NCBI RefSeq assembly: GCF_008365405.1
Contig: NZ_QOKV01000031.1
Coordinates: 1-53,820, forward strand
Length of the DNA stretch: 53,820 nucleotides
Direction of reading: 5' to 3'
From: Azospirillum brasilense
GTDB lineage: Bacteria > Pseudomonadota > Alphaproteobacteria > Azospirillales > Azospirillaceae
The number at the start of each line of letters is the position of its first letter. The stretch's first letter is position 1. A program made the translations under genes and the position numbers. Positions 23,002 through 31,062 of the stretch are shown in pieces. The notes beneath the pieces were generated by a model. The model had not been told where the DNA came from, did not search any database, and saw only the letters and a list, made by a program, of their open reading frames with translations.

Positions 23002-23606
23002 GGCGACACCCACAGGGGCGACACCCACAGGGGCCACACCCGCAGGGGCAGGCCCAGCCCCCAGACGAACAGCGCGACGCAGCCCGCCGCCAAAATGCCG
23101 CCCAGAAGCGCCAGCGGAACCAGGCGCAGCGGCTGGCCGGCCAGATTGCCCAGCCCCACCAGGATCAGCACCGCCGACACCAGCCCGAGGGTTTCCACCG
23201 TCCCGGCGAAAGCCAGCACCGCCGCCGTCACCCCGAGCAACGGGCGCCAGCCCCAGGACGGCAGGGCGGCGCCGTGGGACAACAGGCTGCGACCGGTCAC
23301 CACGGCGCCGGCCAGGACCATCAGCATTCCGATCATCCGCGGGAAGAAGCCGGACTGCACATAGGCGAGCGTTCCGGTTGGCCAGTCACGCCCCATCCAC
23401 AGGGCGATCAGGCCGAAGGACGTGATCAACAGGCCCGCGGCCAGATCCTGTGGGGCTTGGCCTGGAATCCGGAGTGGCGTCCGTTCGCCGCCCGCCGCAT
23501 TCCGGGACGCGCCTGGGGCGGCGCTGAACGGCGCTGGGGACGGGCCATGGGGCGGGGCGGCCACGGAAGAGGATGGGCGGAGGTTTGGGAAGGGCAGGCT
23601 CGGCAT
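22998..23606 (-). CDS. tctB: Tripartite tricarboxylate transporter, small permease TctB
   Basis: 202 aa with about four hydrophobic segments. The typical TctB start of the first helix (DLAAGLLITSFGLIALWMGRDW) is followed by GFFPRMIGMLMVLAGAVV. The first ~50 residues are a Pro/Ala-rich soluble extension, so the true start could be further in, but the GTGGAAG before the ATG at 23606 supports this one. The C-terminal coding region consists of a 15-bp tandem repeat giving LWVSP repeats. Coupled to tctA by a 4-nt overlap. Confidence 0.87.
   Translation of the reverse strand: MPSLPFPNLRPSSSVAAPPHGPSPAPFSAAPGASRNAAGGERTPLRIPGQAPQDLAAGLLITSFGLIALWMGRDWPTGTLAYVQSGFFPRMIGMLMVLAGAVVTGRSLLSHGAALPSWGWRPLLGVTAAVLAFAGTVETLGLVSAVLILVGLGNLAGQPLRLVPLALLGGILAAGCVALFVWGLGLPLRVWPLWVSPLWVSP
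23004..23048. repeat. 15-bp tandem repeat (x3) at the tctB-tctA junction
   Basis: CGACACCCACAGGGG occurs twice exactly and a third time with two changes. It encodes the end of TctB (LWVSP units) and lies directly before the tctA start codon. Slippage here would lengthen TctB by five residues per unit without a frameshift. Confidence 0.85.
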
Positions 23607-23985
23607 GGGGCTTCCACGGCTTTCAATGGGCGGCGTTCAGAAGGGTGGATTCCAGCTGCGGTCGACAGGCGTCAGTGTTTTGCAATCATAAAGGTAAAAT
23701 TTATCAATAAAATTCCGTATATCGTTGTTCATTCATCCTACATAGATTACCAATAAGAGCAACAGCTCAGATAACACATCCAAATATGATGAAACTGTCT
23801 CCTTATGCGCCCGGCATGGCTTGCTTTGTTGATCGATAAGTCCCTTAAGGGTTGATCGGTGTTTTTGTATGCCCGTATGGGCCGTCGGAGCCGGGCGTCG
23901 CCCTTTCGGGTGGCTTGCCTCGGCGGCGACCAGCCGTTACCCAGAGGGGCCGCGAACGAGGACGCGGCTATGAGGAGACACAGGG
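23607..23985. other. Intergenic region between tctB and the Nudix gene
   Basis: The 379 bp show an AT-rich centre (23690-23790) suited to divergent promoters and a CCCTTAAGGG palindrome at 23842-23851. A GC-rich stretch able to fold lies before the Nudix gene, with AGGAGA before its ATG. I see no gene and recognise no riboswitch. Confidence 0.5.
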
Positions 23986-24564
23986 ATGATGCGCCGCCTG
24001 CGCCCGTGGATCGTGCTTGAAAGCCGCGAACTGCTCGATGCCGATCCGTTCCTGAAAGTCCATGTCGAGACGGTGGAACTGCCTGATGGGCGGGTCATCC
24101 GGGACTACTATCAGTTCGACATGCCGTCCTTTGCCTGCATCTTCGCCGAGACGGAGGACGGGCGCGCCATCGTCTACCGCCAGTACCGGCACGGCCCGCG
24201 GCGCGTGAACCTGACCTTTCCCGGCGGCCATCTGTCGCCAGGCGAAGACCCGCTGGAGGCGGCCCGGCGGGAGCTTCTGGAGGAGACCGGCTTCGCCTCA
24301 GACCACTGGACGGCGCTTGGCGGCTACACGGTGAACGCCAACCAGGGCGGGGCGGTGTCCCACATGTTCCACGCCACCAGTTGCCGCCAAGTCACCGATC
24401 CCCTGTCCGATGACCTGGAGGAGACGGAGGTCCTGTTCATGACGCGGGAGGAACTGCTGAACGCGATCAGAAATGGCGAGATCGCTTTGCTCACCCAGAT
24501 CGCCCTGGTCAGCATGGTATGGCAGAACGACATCCGGGCGGGGCTCAGCCACCCGCATCGGTAA
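23986..24564 (+). CDS. Nudix hydrolase (ADP-ribose pyrophosphatase-like)
   Basis: 192 aa. A complete Nudix box is seen in GHLSPGEDPLEAARRELLEE followed by TGF (G-x5-E-x7-REL-x-EE-x-G). The N-terminal VETVELPDGRVIRDYYQF and VYRQYRHGPRRVNLTFPGG resemble ADP-sugar and NDP-sugar pyrophosphatases. Cytosolic enzyme that probably hydrolyses a nucleoside diphosphate linked to a sugar; the exact substrate cannot be told. It is a single gene, with AGGAGA upstream of the ATG. Confidence 0.88.
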   Translation: MMRRLRPWIVLESRELLDADPFLKVHVETVELPDGRVIRDYYQFDMPSFACIFAETEDGRAIVYRQYRHGPRRVNLTFPGGHLSPGEDPLEAARRELLEETGFASDHWTALGGYTVNANQGGAVSHMFHATSCRQVTDPLSDDLEETEVLFMTREELLNAIRNGEIALLTQIALVSMVWQNDIRAGLSHPHR

Positions 24565-24709
24565 CGCGGCTTCGCTTGCCGCTGTGCAGCACGCCATCCC
24601 TTTCCCAATCAAGCGGAAGCTTGGCTTTTTTAATCGTCGTCAAAAAAAGAGTATGCCTTCGGAATACATGTTCTGTTTACGCACTGTTAATCAAATCAGA
24701 TCATAGATT

Positions 24710-24783
24710 GCTTCACCAAGTTCTCTTGGTTTCCTCCCTCCCAGAACTAGGCTGCGCCTCACCGGCTGCAGCCTTTTCTTTTT
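24710..24783 (+). ncRNA. Small RNA, MmgR/alpha-r8-like, copy 1
   Basis: Hairpin CCAAG-TTCT-CTTGG (24716-24729), then the single-stranded decamer TTTCCTCCCT (24730-24739). An intrinsic terminator follows, with arms AGGCTGC (24749-24755) and GCAGCCT (24768-24774) and a T-rich tail. This hairpin-decamer-terminator plan matches what I recall of the alphaproteobacterial alpha-r8 (MmgR) family. The 5' end is an estimate, as no clear -35 is seen. Confidence 0.6.
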
Positions 24784-24862
24784 CCGGTAACTGCTATCCA
24801 AGGGGGTGGAGCGAGGGCTGGAAGAGGGCGGCGCCTTTTCAGCGAAGATCGCTAGCAAGGGC

Positions 24863-24891
24863 TTGACCTTTGCTGCGTTGCAACATAAATT
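24863..24891 (+). promoter_or_regulatory. Sigma-70 promoter of sRNA copy 2
   Basis: TTGACC (24863-24868) and TAAATT (24886-24891) are separated by exactly 17 bp. Transcription should begin near 24897-24899. Confidence 0.7.
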
Positions 24892-24896
24892 GAGTC

Positions 24897-24963
24897 CCGG
24901 ATGCCCTTTGGGCGTTTCCTCCCTAGACTTGAAGGCCGCGCCGCCCTGGCTGCGGCCTTTTTT
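24897..24963 (+). ncRNA. Small RNA, MmgR/alpha-r8-like, copy 2
   Basis: Short hairpin GCCC-TTT-GGGC (24903-24913), the identical decamer TTTCCTCCCT (24915-24924), and a terminator with arms AGGCCGC (24933-24939) and GCGGCCT (24952-24958) plus six T. The length of ~67 nt and the architecture equal those of copy 1, ~185 bp upstream, although the stems differ in sequence. Conservation of structure and loop but not stems argues for a real RNA pair. Confidence 0.65.
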
Positions 24964-25037
24964 CTTTGCCCAGGCCATGCAAGGATGGCAAAGCGGCGCC
25001 CAGTTGCGCGGGACGGCGTGGCCTCTCGGTGCTCCCC

Positions 25038-25077
25038 AAAACAAAACCAGCCGCCCGGTGGGGTGCCGGGCGGCTGG
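25038..25077 (-). terminator. Intrinsic terminator of metK
   Basis: Perfect 12-bp arms CCAGCCGCCCGG and CCGGGCGGCTGG, then TTTTGTTTT on the minus strand. It begins 21 bp after the metK stop. Confidence 0.85.
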
Positions 25078-25098
25078 GCTTGCGATCCTTACTGCCGC

Positions 25099-26268
<1,170 letters not shown>

Positions 26269-26315
26269 AGGAAGGAACCTAGCCTTTCGCAATAGAAGGT
26301 ATGCACTTTCGGAGC

Positions 26316-26345
26316 ATTTTAGTATGTTCCGTTCCGCGCTTTCAA
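26316..26345 (-). promoter_or_regulatory. Sigma-70 promoter of metK
   Basis: TTGAAA (26345-26340) and TAAAAT (26321-26316) with an 18-bp spacer on the minus strand, giving a ~45-nt leader. Confidence 0.6.
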
Positions 26346-26484
26346 CGCAAATGTCGATGATGAGGATGGCCGTTCCGGTTTTCGGAGATGTGCCGCTCAT
26401 GATCGTCTCTCGCGGTGCGGTAGCGCCCGTGATATGCAAGCCGGACCATAGAAGCCCAGTTCGATAAACCGAAGGCCCGTAGCC

Positions 26485-27177
26485 ATGGCCGAGCGCCGCA
26501 CGCCCTCCCTGTCCACCCTCCGCAACCTGGGGCGGGGGCTGCTCGTCCTGCTTCTGCTCGGCGGAGCCGGAGCCTGGTGGGCGTGGCATGGCGCCTTCGG
26601 AATGGACGCGCTCCAGGACGTCCTGCGCCACCATCCCGCGGCACCGGTGCTGTTCCTGCTTCTGCACATCCTGGCCAGCCTGCTGTTCTTCCCGCGCTCC
26701 GTCATGGCGATGGTCGCTGGGCTGGTCTTCGGTGTCTGGTGGGGCGGGGTGCTGGCGGCCGCGGGCAGCGTGATTGGCGCCTCCACCGGTTTCCTGCTGA
26801 CCCGCTATGTCTGCGACGGGCTGGTTCCGGCCCTGGACGGCGCGCGCTGGGGCGATGCCCTGCGCCGGTTGGAAACCGGAGGCTGGCGCGCCGTCGCCAT
26901 GCTGCGGCTGGTCCCCGTGCTGCCGCACAGCGGGGTGAACTACGCACTCGGCCTGACGCGGGTGCGGCTCGGCGCCTACGCCTTCGGGTCGCTGGTCGGG
27001 CAGTTGCCGATGACCGTCGCCTTCGTGCAGTTCGGCGCGGCGGGCGATCACGCCCTGGCCGGCAAACCGGACTGGATCGCGCCGACCGTCATCGGCCTCA
27101 GTCTGCTGATCCTGTCGGTTCTGCTGCCGAAGGTCGGGCCGAAGCTGCGGGAGAAGTTTGGCGCCGGGCGCGCCTGA
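26485..27177 (+). CDS. TVP38/TMEM64 (DedA-like, VTT-domain) membrane protein
   Basis: 230 aa with about five hydrophobic segments. The family core is visible: LFFPRSVMAMVAGLVFGVWW, then GSVIGASTGFLLTRYVCDG, and MLRLVPVLPHSGVNYALGLT. VTT-domain proteins are thought to move lipids or polyprenyl carriers across membranes, but the function of bacterial TVP38 proteins is mostly unknown. It is divergent from metK and lies ~50 nt upstream of the glycosyltransferase, possibly in one transcript. Confidence 0.88.
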   Translation: MAERRTPSLSTLRNLGRGLLVLLLLGGAGAWWAWHGAFGMDALQDVLRHHPAAPVLFLLLHILASLLFFPRSVMAMVAGLVFGVWWGGVLAAAGSVIGASTGFLLTRYVCDGLVPALDGARWGDALRRLETGGWRAVAMLRLVPVLPHSGVNYALGLTRVRLGAYAFGSLVGQLPMTVAFVQFGAAGDHALAGKPDWIAPTVIGLSLLILSVLLPKVGPKLREKFGAGRA

Positions 27178-27226
27178 CGGTCAGGTTTCACCAAAACGGT
27201 CCGGCCGGCTCTCTTGCGGAGATACC

Positions 27227-28435
27227 ATGAACATCGTCTTCATCCACCAGAACATGCCGGGCCAGTACAAGCATTTGGCCGCCCGTCTGGCCGCCGATCC
27301 GGCGAACCGCGTCGTCTTCATCACCAAGCGCACCGACCGCGAGATTCCGAACGTCCGCCGCCTCTCCTACCAGCCCAGCCGCAAGGCGCGTGAGAACGCG
27401 CACCCCTATCTGGTGTCCACCGAAAACGCGGTGCTGCACGGGCAGGCGGCGGCCCGGCTGTTGATGGGGCTGCGCGAGGAAGGATTCCGTCCCGACGTCA
27501 TCGTCGGCCATCCGGGCTGGGGCGAAACGCTGTTCGTCAAGGACGTCTTCCCCAACACCCCCTACCTGAACTACTGCGAGTTCTTCTACCGCGCCCAGGG
27601 GCTGGACGTCGGCTTCGATCCGTCGGTCCCGGTCAATGCGGACACGGTGCTGCGGCTGCGCATGCGCAGCACGCCGCTGCTTCTGGCCTTGGAGGCGTGC
27701 GACCGCGGCATCGCCCCGACCGAGTGGCAGCGCGACTCCCACCCGGCGCCGTTCCACCCGAAGATCGAGGTCATCCACGACGGGGTGGACACCGCGCACC
27801 TCCTGCCCGACCCGGACATCCGCGTCACCTTGGCCGACGGCACGGTGCTGACCCGCCAGGACGAGGTGCTGACCTACGCCGTGCGCAACCTGGAACCCTA
27901 CCGCGGCTTCCCGAGCTTCATGCGCGCCCTGCCGCGCATCCTGGAGGCGCGGCCCAAGGCCCATGTGCTGATCGCCGGCGGCGACGAAGTCAGCTACGGC
28001 TCGGCACCCCCCGGCGGTGGGAGGAACTGGCGGGACACCATGCTGGCCGAGGTGCCGCTGGACCCGGCGCGCGTCCATTTCCTGGGACACCTTCCCTACG
28101 ACCAGTATCTGTCGGTCCTGCGGCTGTCGCGGGCGCACGTCTACCTGACCTATCCCTTCGTCCTGTCCTGGTCGATGGTGGAATCCATGGCGCTCGGCTG
28201 CGTGGTGATCGGCTCCGACACCGCCCCGGTGCGGGAGGTCATCCGGCACGGCGAGAACGGGCTGCTGGCCGACTTCTTCTCCCCCGAGGACATCGCCGCC
28301 AAGGCTATCGCGGTGCTGCAGGACCCCGGCGCCTTCGCCCCGCTGGCCCGCGCCGCGCGGGAGACGGCGGTGGAGCGGTTCGAGCTGTCCCGCTGCCTGG
28401 AACGCCAGATCGCGCTGATCCGCGCGATGGCCTGA
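27227..28435 (+). CDS. Glycosyltransferase family 4-like protein
   Basis: 402 aa, GT-B fold. The start MNIVFIHQNMPGQYKHLA is typical of a subgroup of GT4 enzymes. The donor-binding C-terminal half has YLTYPFVLSWSMVESMALGC followed by VVIGSDTAPVREVIRHGENG, the EX7E region, and FFSPEDIAAKAIAVL. Cytosolic or membrane-associated; donor and acceptor sugars cannot be predicted. The ATG at 27227 was chosen because the conserved first strand starts there; the 23-codon extension overlaps the preceding gene. Confidence 0.88.
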   Translation: MNIVFIHQNMPGQYKHLAARLAADPANRVVFITKRTDREIPNVRRLSYQPSRKARENAHPYLVSTENAVLHGQAAARLLMGLREEGFRPDVIVGHPGWGETLFVKDVFPNTPYLNYCEFFYRAQGLDVGFDPSVPVNADTVLRLRMRSTPLLLALEACDRGIAPTEWQRDSHPAPFHPKIEVIHDGVDTAHLLPDPDIRVTLADGTVLTRQDEVLTYAVRNLEPYRGFPSFMRALPRILEARPKAHVLIAGGDEVSYGSAPPGGGRNWRDTMLAEVPLDPARVHFLGHLPYDQYLSVLRLSRAHVYLTYPFVLSWSMVESMALGCVVIGSDTAPVREVIRHGENGLLADFFSPEDIAAKAIAVLQDPGAFAPLARAARETAVERFELSRCLERQIALIRAMA

Positions 28436-28664
28436 GGCCGAAAAGTCCACACTCCGTACGGCAATATTTTCCCGGCGGGTGGGCAGAAGCCGCCGTCCAT
28501 GGAGAGGATTTTGCCGGGTGCGCGGGCCGGAATCGCCTTTTCGCAAACGCGAAATGCCACACCCGCACCAGGGGCGGCGGCGGGCCGGAATCCCAGGCAT
28601 TTGTTTGATTTTGAGATAATTTCCAAACGAAGGCCCGGAAATGGCCGGATCGGGGCGCGGGCCA

Positions 28665-28680
28665 TGGCATGGCCCTTGCG
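28665..28680 (+). promoter_or_regulatory. Sigma-54 (-24/-12) promoter of the small membrane-protein gene
   Basis: TGGCATGGCCCTTGCG fits TGGCAC-N5-TTGCW with exact GG-N10-GC spacing. The predicted start near 28690 gives a ~37-nt leader to the ATG at 28727. Confidence 0.75.
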
Positions 28681-28726
28681 ATGATATGGGTACTAAATCC
28701 GGCGAACCCGAACACGAGTGCCTGCC

Positions 28727-29026
28727 ATGTCCATGACCGCAGTCCAGCCGATACCGGCCGCCTCGGCGACCGCCTTGGAGGCGGACGACGCCCCCTCGCT
28801 GTCCAAGTCCCCGCGCCGCGGCGGCTTCGCCTGGGAAGCCGTGAAGACCCTGATCGCCGTCGCCGTCTTCGCCGCGATGCTGCTGCCTGTGGCCTTCCCG
28901 TCGAAGGCGAGCCCGCAGGGCCGGCTTCAGCAGGCGTCCTCGGAGGACATGGCGCTGTCCGCCGTGAAGGCTGTGGCGAAGGCCGATGGACAGAAGGCCG
29001 TCCGCAAGCCGGTGGCGAGCAACTGA
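28727..29026 (+). CDS. Small single-pass membrane or exported protein, unknown function (99 aa)
   Basis: An N-terminal soluble ~38 residues (MSMTAVQPIPAASATALEAD...) are followed by basic residues and one hydrophobic segment (EAVKTLIAVAVFAAMLLPVA). A ~40-residue hydrophilic tail then carries lysines. A GTG three codons earlier is an alternative start. The gene is flanked by a good sigma-54 promoter and a perfect-palindrome terminator, so it is a compact regulated unit although I do not recognise the family. Possible roles in motility, nitrogen or envelope functions are guesses from RpoN control. Confidence 0.6.
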   Translation: MSMTAVQPIPAASATALEADDAPSLSKSPRRGGFAWEAVKTLIAVAVFAAMLLPVAFPSKASPQGRLQQASSEDMALSAVKAVAKADGQKAVRKPVASN

Positions 29027-29048
29027 GTTTCTGAAGATACCCGTTCAC

Positions 29049-29084
29049 GCGACAAAGGCGTCCGGCGCCGGACGCCTTTGTCGC
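29049..29084. terminator. Perfect 36-bp palindrome, bidirectional terminator
   Basis: Arms 29049-29066 and 29067-29084 are exact reverse complements (GCGACAAAGGCGTCCGGC and its partner). It lies in the 72-bp gap between two convergent genes. The inner GCGTCCGGC part can form a long stem; the T-run is short (TTTGTCGCTT). Confidence 0.75.
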
Positions 29085-29098
29085 TTCTGCCAGATCGA

Positions 29099-29959
29099 TC
29101 AGAGCGGCCGGGCACCGTTGCGGATGCCGGTGCGGATGATGGTGCCGACATGCTCGCCGCGCAGCGCGGCGGTCAGGCGGCCCGGAACCAGCCCGTTGAC
29201 GACCTGCACGCGCTCCAGGTGGCGGGCGTTCGCCATCACCTCCAGCAGAGCGCCGTCCAGCGGCAGCGTGCCGCCCCGCTTGGCCAGCTCGGCGGCGGTG
29301 GTCTCGCGCAGCAACTCCGCCGTGCCGCCTTCGGGGCCGTTCGGGTCGGTGGTGTGGATGCCGTCCACATCCTCCACGATGGTCAGCCCGGCGGCGCCCA
29401 GGGCGTCGGCCAGCAGGAAGGCGCCGGTGTCGGCCCGGTGCTGCGGGATGCGCGAGCCGGGGAACTCGTGGTGATGGTAGGGCGGGAAGGCGCTGCCCAC
29501 CACCGCGCGGGCGGCGGAGAGATGAACCGCGAGCTGGTTCGCGATGGTCCCATGCTCGACGTAGGACACGCCGTCCGGCGAGAGCAGAGCAGCCAGGATG
29601 TGGCCGTTCTGCCCGGCTTCCGTCGCGGCGAGCGGGGCGAGTGAGCCGACCGGCAAGCCGAGGTCCAGCCCGACGCTGTAGAGGTGGCGGGCGCGGATGC
29701 CGGCGCCGGTCAGGATCAGCAGCCGGTGCTCCGGCAGGACGCTGCGGATCTCCTCGACGATCGGCAGGATCGCCTCGTGGCCGCGGTCCATGATCGACCG
29801 CCCGCCGATCTTCACGACCTGCAGCCAGGGCAGCAGGCGGATCGGGCGGACGCCGGCGACCGGGGCGGTCAGGCTGCCGTCGAGAAGGGTCTGGCGCGCG
29901 AGCGGCGAGGCCACATGCTTGATGCTGTTGGCAGGCTTCTTGTGCTGGGTATCGGACAT
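29099..29959 (-). CDS. mosB: Molybdenum storage protein, beta subunit
   Basis: 286 aa, amino-acid-kinase (UMP-kinase-like) fold. It closely matches Azotobacter vinelandii MosB as I remember it: NSIKHVASPLARQTL, RPIRLLPWLQVVKIGGRSIM, PYHHHEFPGSRIPQHRADTG and VQVVNGLVPGRLTAALRGEH. In Azotobacter, MosA3B3 cages store polyoxomolybdate or polyoxotungstate clusters in an ATP-dependent way and release Mo for nitrogenase cofactor synthesis. The His-rich PYHHHE loop likely lies at the cluster site. Start ATG at 29959; mosA precedes it by 13 nt. Confidence 0.93.
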   Translation of the reverse strand: MSDTQHKKPANSIKHVASPLARQTLLDGSLTAPVAGVRPIRLLPWLQVVKIGGRSIMDRGHEAILPIVEEIRSVLPEHRLLILTGAGIRARHLYSVGLDLGLPVGSLAPLAATEAGQNGHILAALLSPDGVSYVEHGTIANQLAVHLSAARAVVGSAFPPYHHHEFPGSRIPQHRADTGAFLLADALGAAGLTIVEDVDGIHTTDPNGPEGGTAELLRETTAAELAKRGGTLPLDGALLEVMANARHLERVQVVNGLVPGRLTAALRGEHVGTIIRTGIRNGARPL

Positions 29960-29972
29960 GGCGTGTGGTCCT

Positions 29973-30785
29973 TCAGCGCGCGGTGATGATGGTGCCGACA
30001 TGCTCGCCGGCGAGCGCGCGGGTCAGGTTGCCGGGGACGAGGCCGTTGATGACCTGCACCTCGCGGACGTGGCGGGCGTTCTTCAGCAGGTCGAGCACCG
30101 GGAATTCCAGGATCGAGTCCTGAAGCCCCTTCGCCTTCATCTCGTCCACCGTGATTTTCGGGATGAAGGTGGCGTTCCTGGAGGTCTTCGGGTTCCCGGT
30201 GTAGAGCCCGTTCTCATCCTTCACGTAGATCATCGCCTTGCAGCCGAACTGTTCGGCCACCAGGAAGCAGCCGGCGTCGGTGCGGTAGGGCGGAATGACG
30301 CCCTCGGCGGCGGGCCGCATCCACAGCTTGTAGGGCGGCATGCCGCTGAAGACGACGGCGTTCACTTCGGCCAGGAATAACGGTACCGACGACAAGCCGG
30401 CGCCGTCCACCGCGGAGATGCCGTACTTGGCGAGGAGTTGGCCGAGCATCGCGGCGTTCTGGTCGGCGACTGAGCCGCCGAGTTGCGAGAGCAGGCCGGC
30501 CGGCAGGTTCAGCCCCGCCGCGATCGAGTAGATGTGACGGGCGCGGGTGCCGGCGCCGGTCCCGATCAGCAGCTTGTGCTCCTTGCGGGCGGCGACGATC
30601 TCGTCGACCAGCGGGTAGACGGCGGCGCGGCCGCGGTCGATGACGCTCTGCCCGCCGATCTTGAGCACTGTCGCGTTCGGCAGGATGCGGAAGTCCGCCG
30701 CGGCCTCCGCCGCCGCCAGAAGCTGAGCGTCGGTCAGCGACCGCTGCATGAGGAGCGCTTCAAGCTCCGCTGTCGTGCTGGTCAT
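29973..30785 (-). CDS. mosA: Molybdenum storage protein, alpha subunit
   Basis: 270 aa, paralogous to MosB. The core RSLTDAQLLAAAEAAADFRI, LPNATVLKIGGQSVIDRGRA, KLLIGTGAGTRARHIYSIAA and MPPYKLWMRPAAEGVIPPYR agree nearly word for word with A. vinelandii MosA from memory. It binds ATP and forms the Mo-storage cage with MosB. The ATG at 30785 lies where conservation starts; the longer upstream frame is not supported. First gene of the mosA-mosB operon. The presence of both subunits implies a diazotroph or other high-Mo user. Confidence 0.93.
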   Translation of the reverse strand: MTSTTAELEALLMQRSLTDAQLLAAAEAAADFRILPNATVLKIGGQSVIDRGRAAVYPLVDEIVAARKEHKLLIGTGAGTRARHIYSIAAGLNLPAGLLSQLGGSVADQNAAMLGQLLAKYGISAVDGAGLSSVPLFLAEVNAVVFSGMPPYKLWMRPAAEGVIPPYRTDAGCFLVAEQFGCKAMIYVKDENGLYTGNPKTSRNATFIPKITVDEMKAKGLQDSILEFPVLDLLKNARHVREVQVINGLVPGNLTRALAGEHVGTIITAR

Positions 30786-30952
30786 GAGGGGCTGTTCCCT
30801 TTCGGTTCGAAGGCATGCCGGTGCATTTCCGCCCTGACGATCCCGCAAGGCGGCGTACTGGAGACTGGCTTTTGTATTAAGCGTTGTTCGAACCGTGAGA
30901 CATTCCCGTGGTTGCGTCAACCCGGAAAATGAAAAGATCATTGTTTTTCATA

Positions 30953-30979
30953 GCGTTATGAAGGGCGTGGTGATAACGC
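30953..30979. promoter_or_regulatory. Inverted repeat GCGTTAT-N13-ATAACGC upstream of mosA
   Basis: Seven-bp perfect arms lie ~168 bp before the mosA start. The half-sites are reminiscent of ModE-type boxes (TATAACG-like), but the spacing is longer than I know for ModE. A Mo-responsive role is speculative. Confidence 0.35.
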
Positions 30980-31062
30980 CGATGCATCGCTCATGAAACC
31001 CCGGCTCAGCCGTCCGGTCCGGCCGCAGGGCTTGGCCTGCGGGGGCCAGTTGCAAAATTCGG

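Noticed and set aside
23870..23985. Riboswitch before the Nudix gene
   Set aside because: GC-rich and foldable, but no conserved core of any known class could be recognised.
26269..26320. SAM-responsive riboswitch before metK
   Set aside because: The ~45-nt leader is too short and lacks the conserved cores of the SAM-II and SAM/SAH motifs I know.
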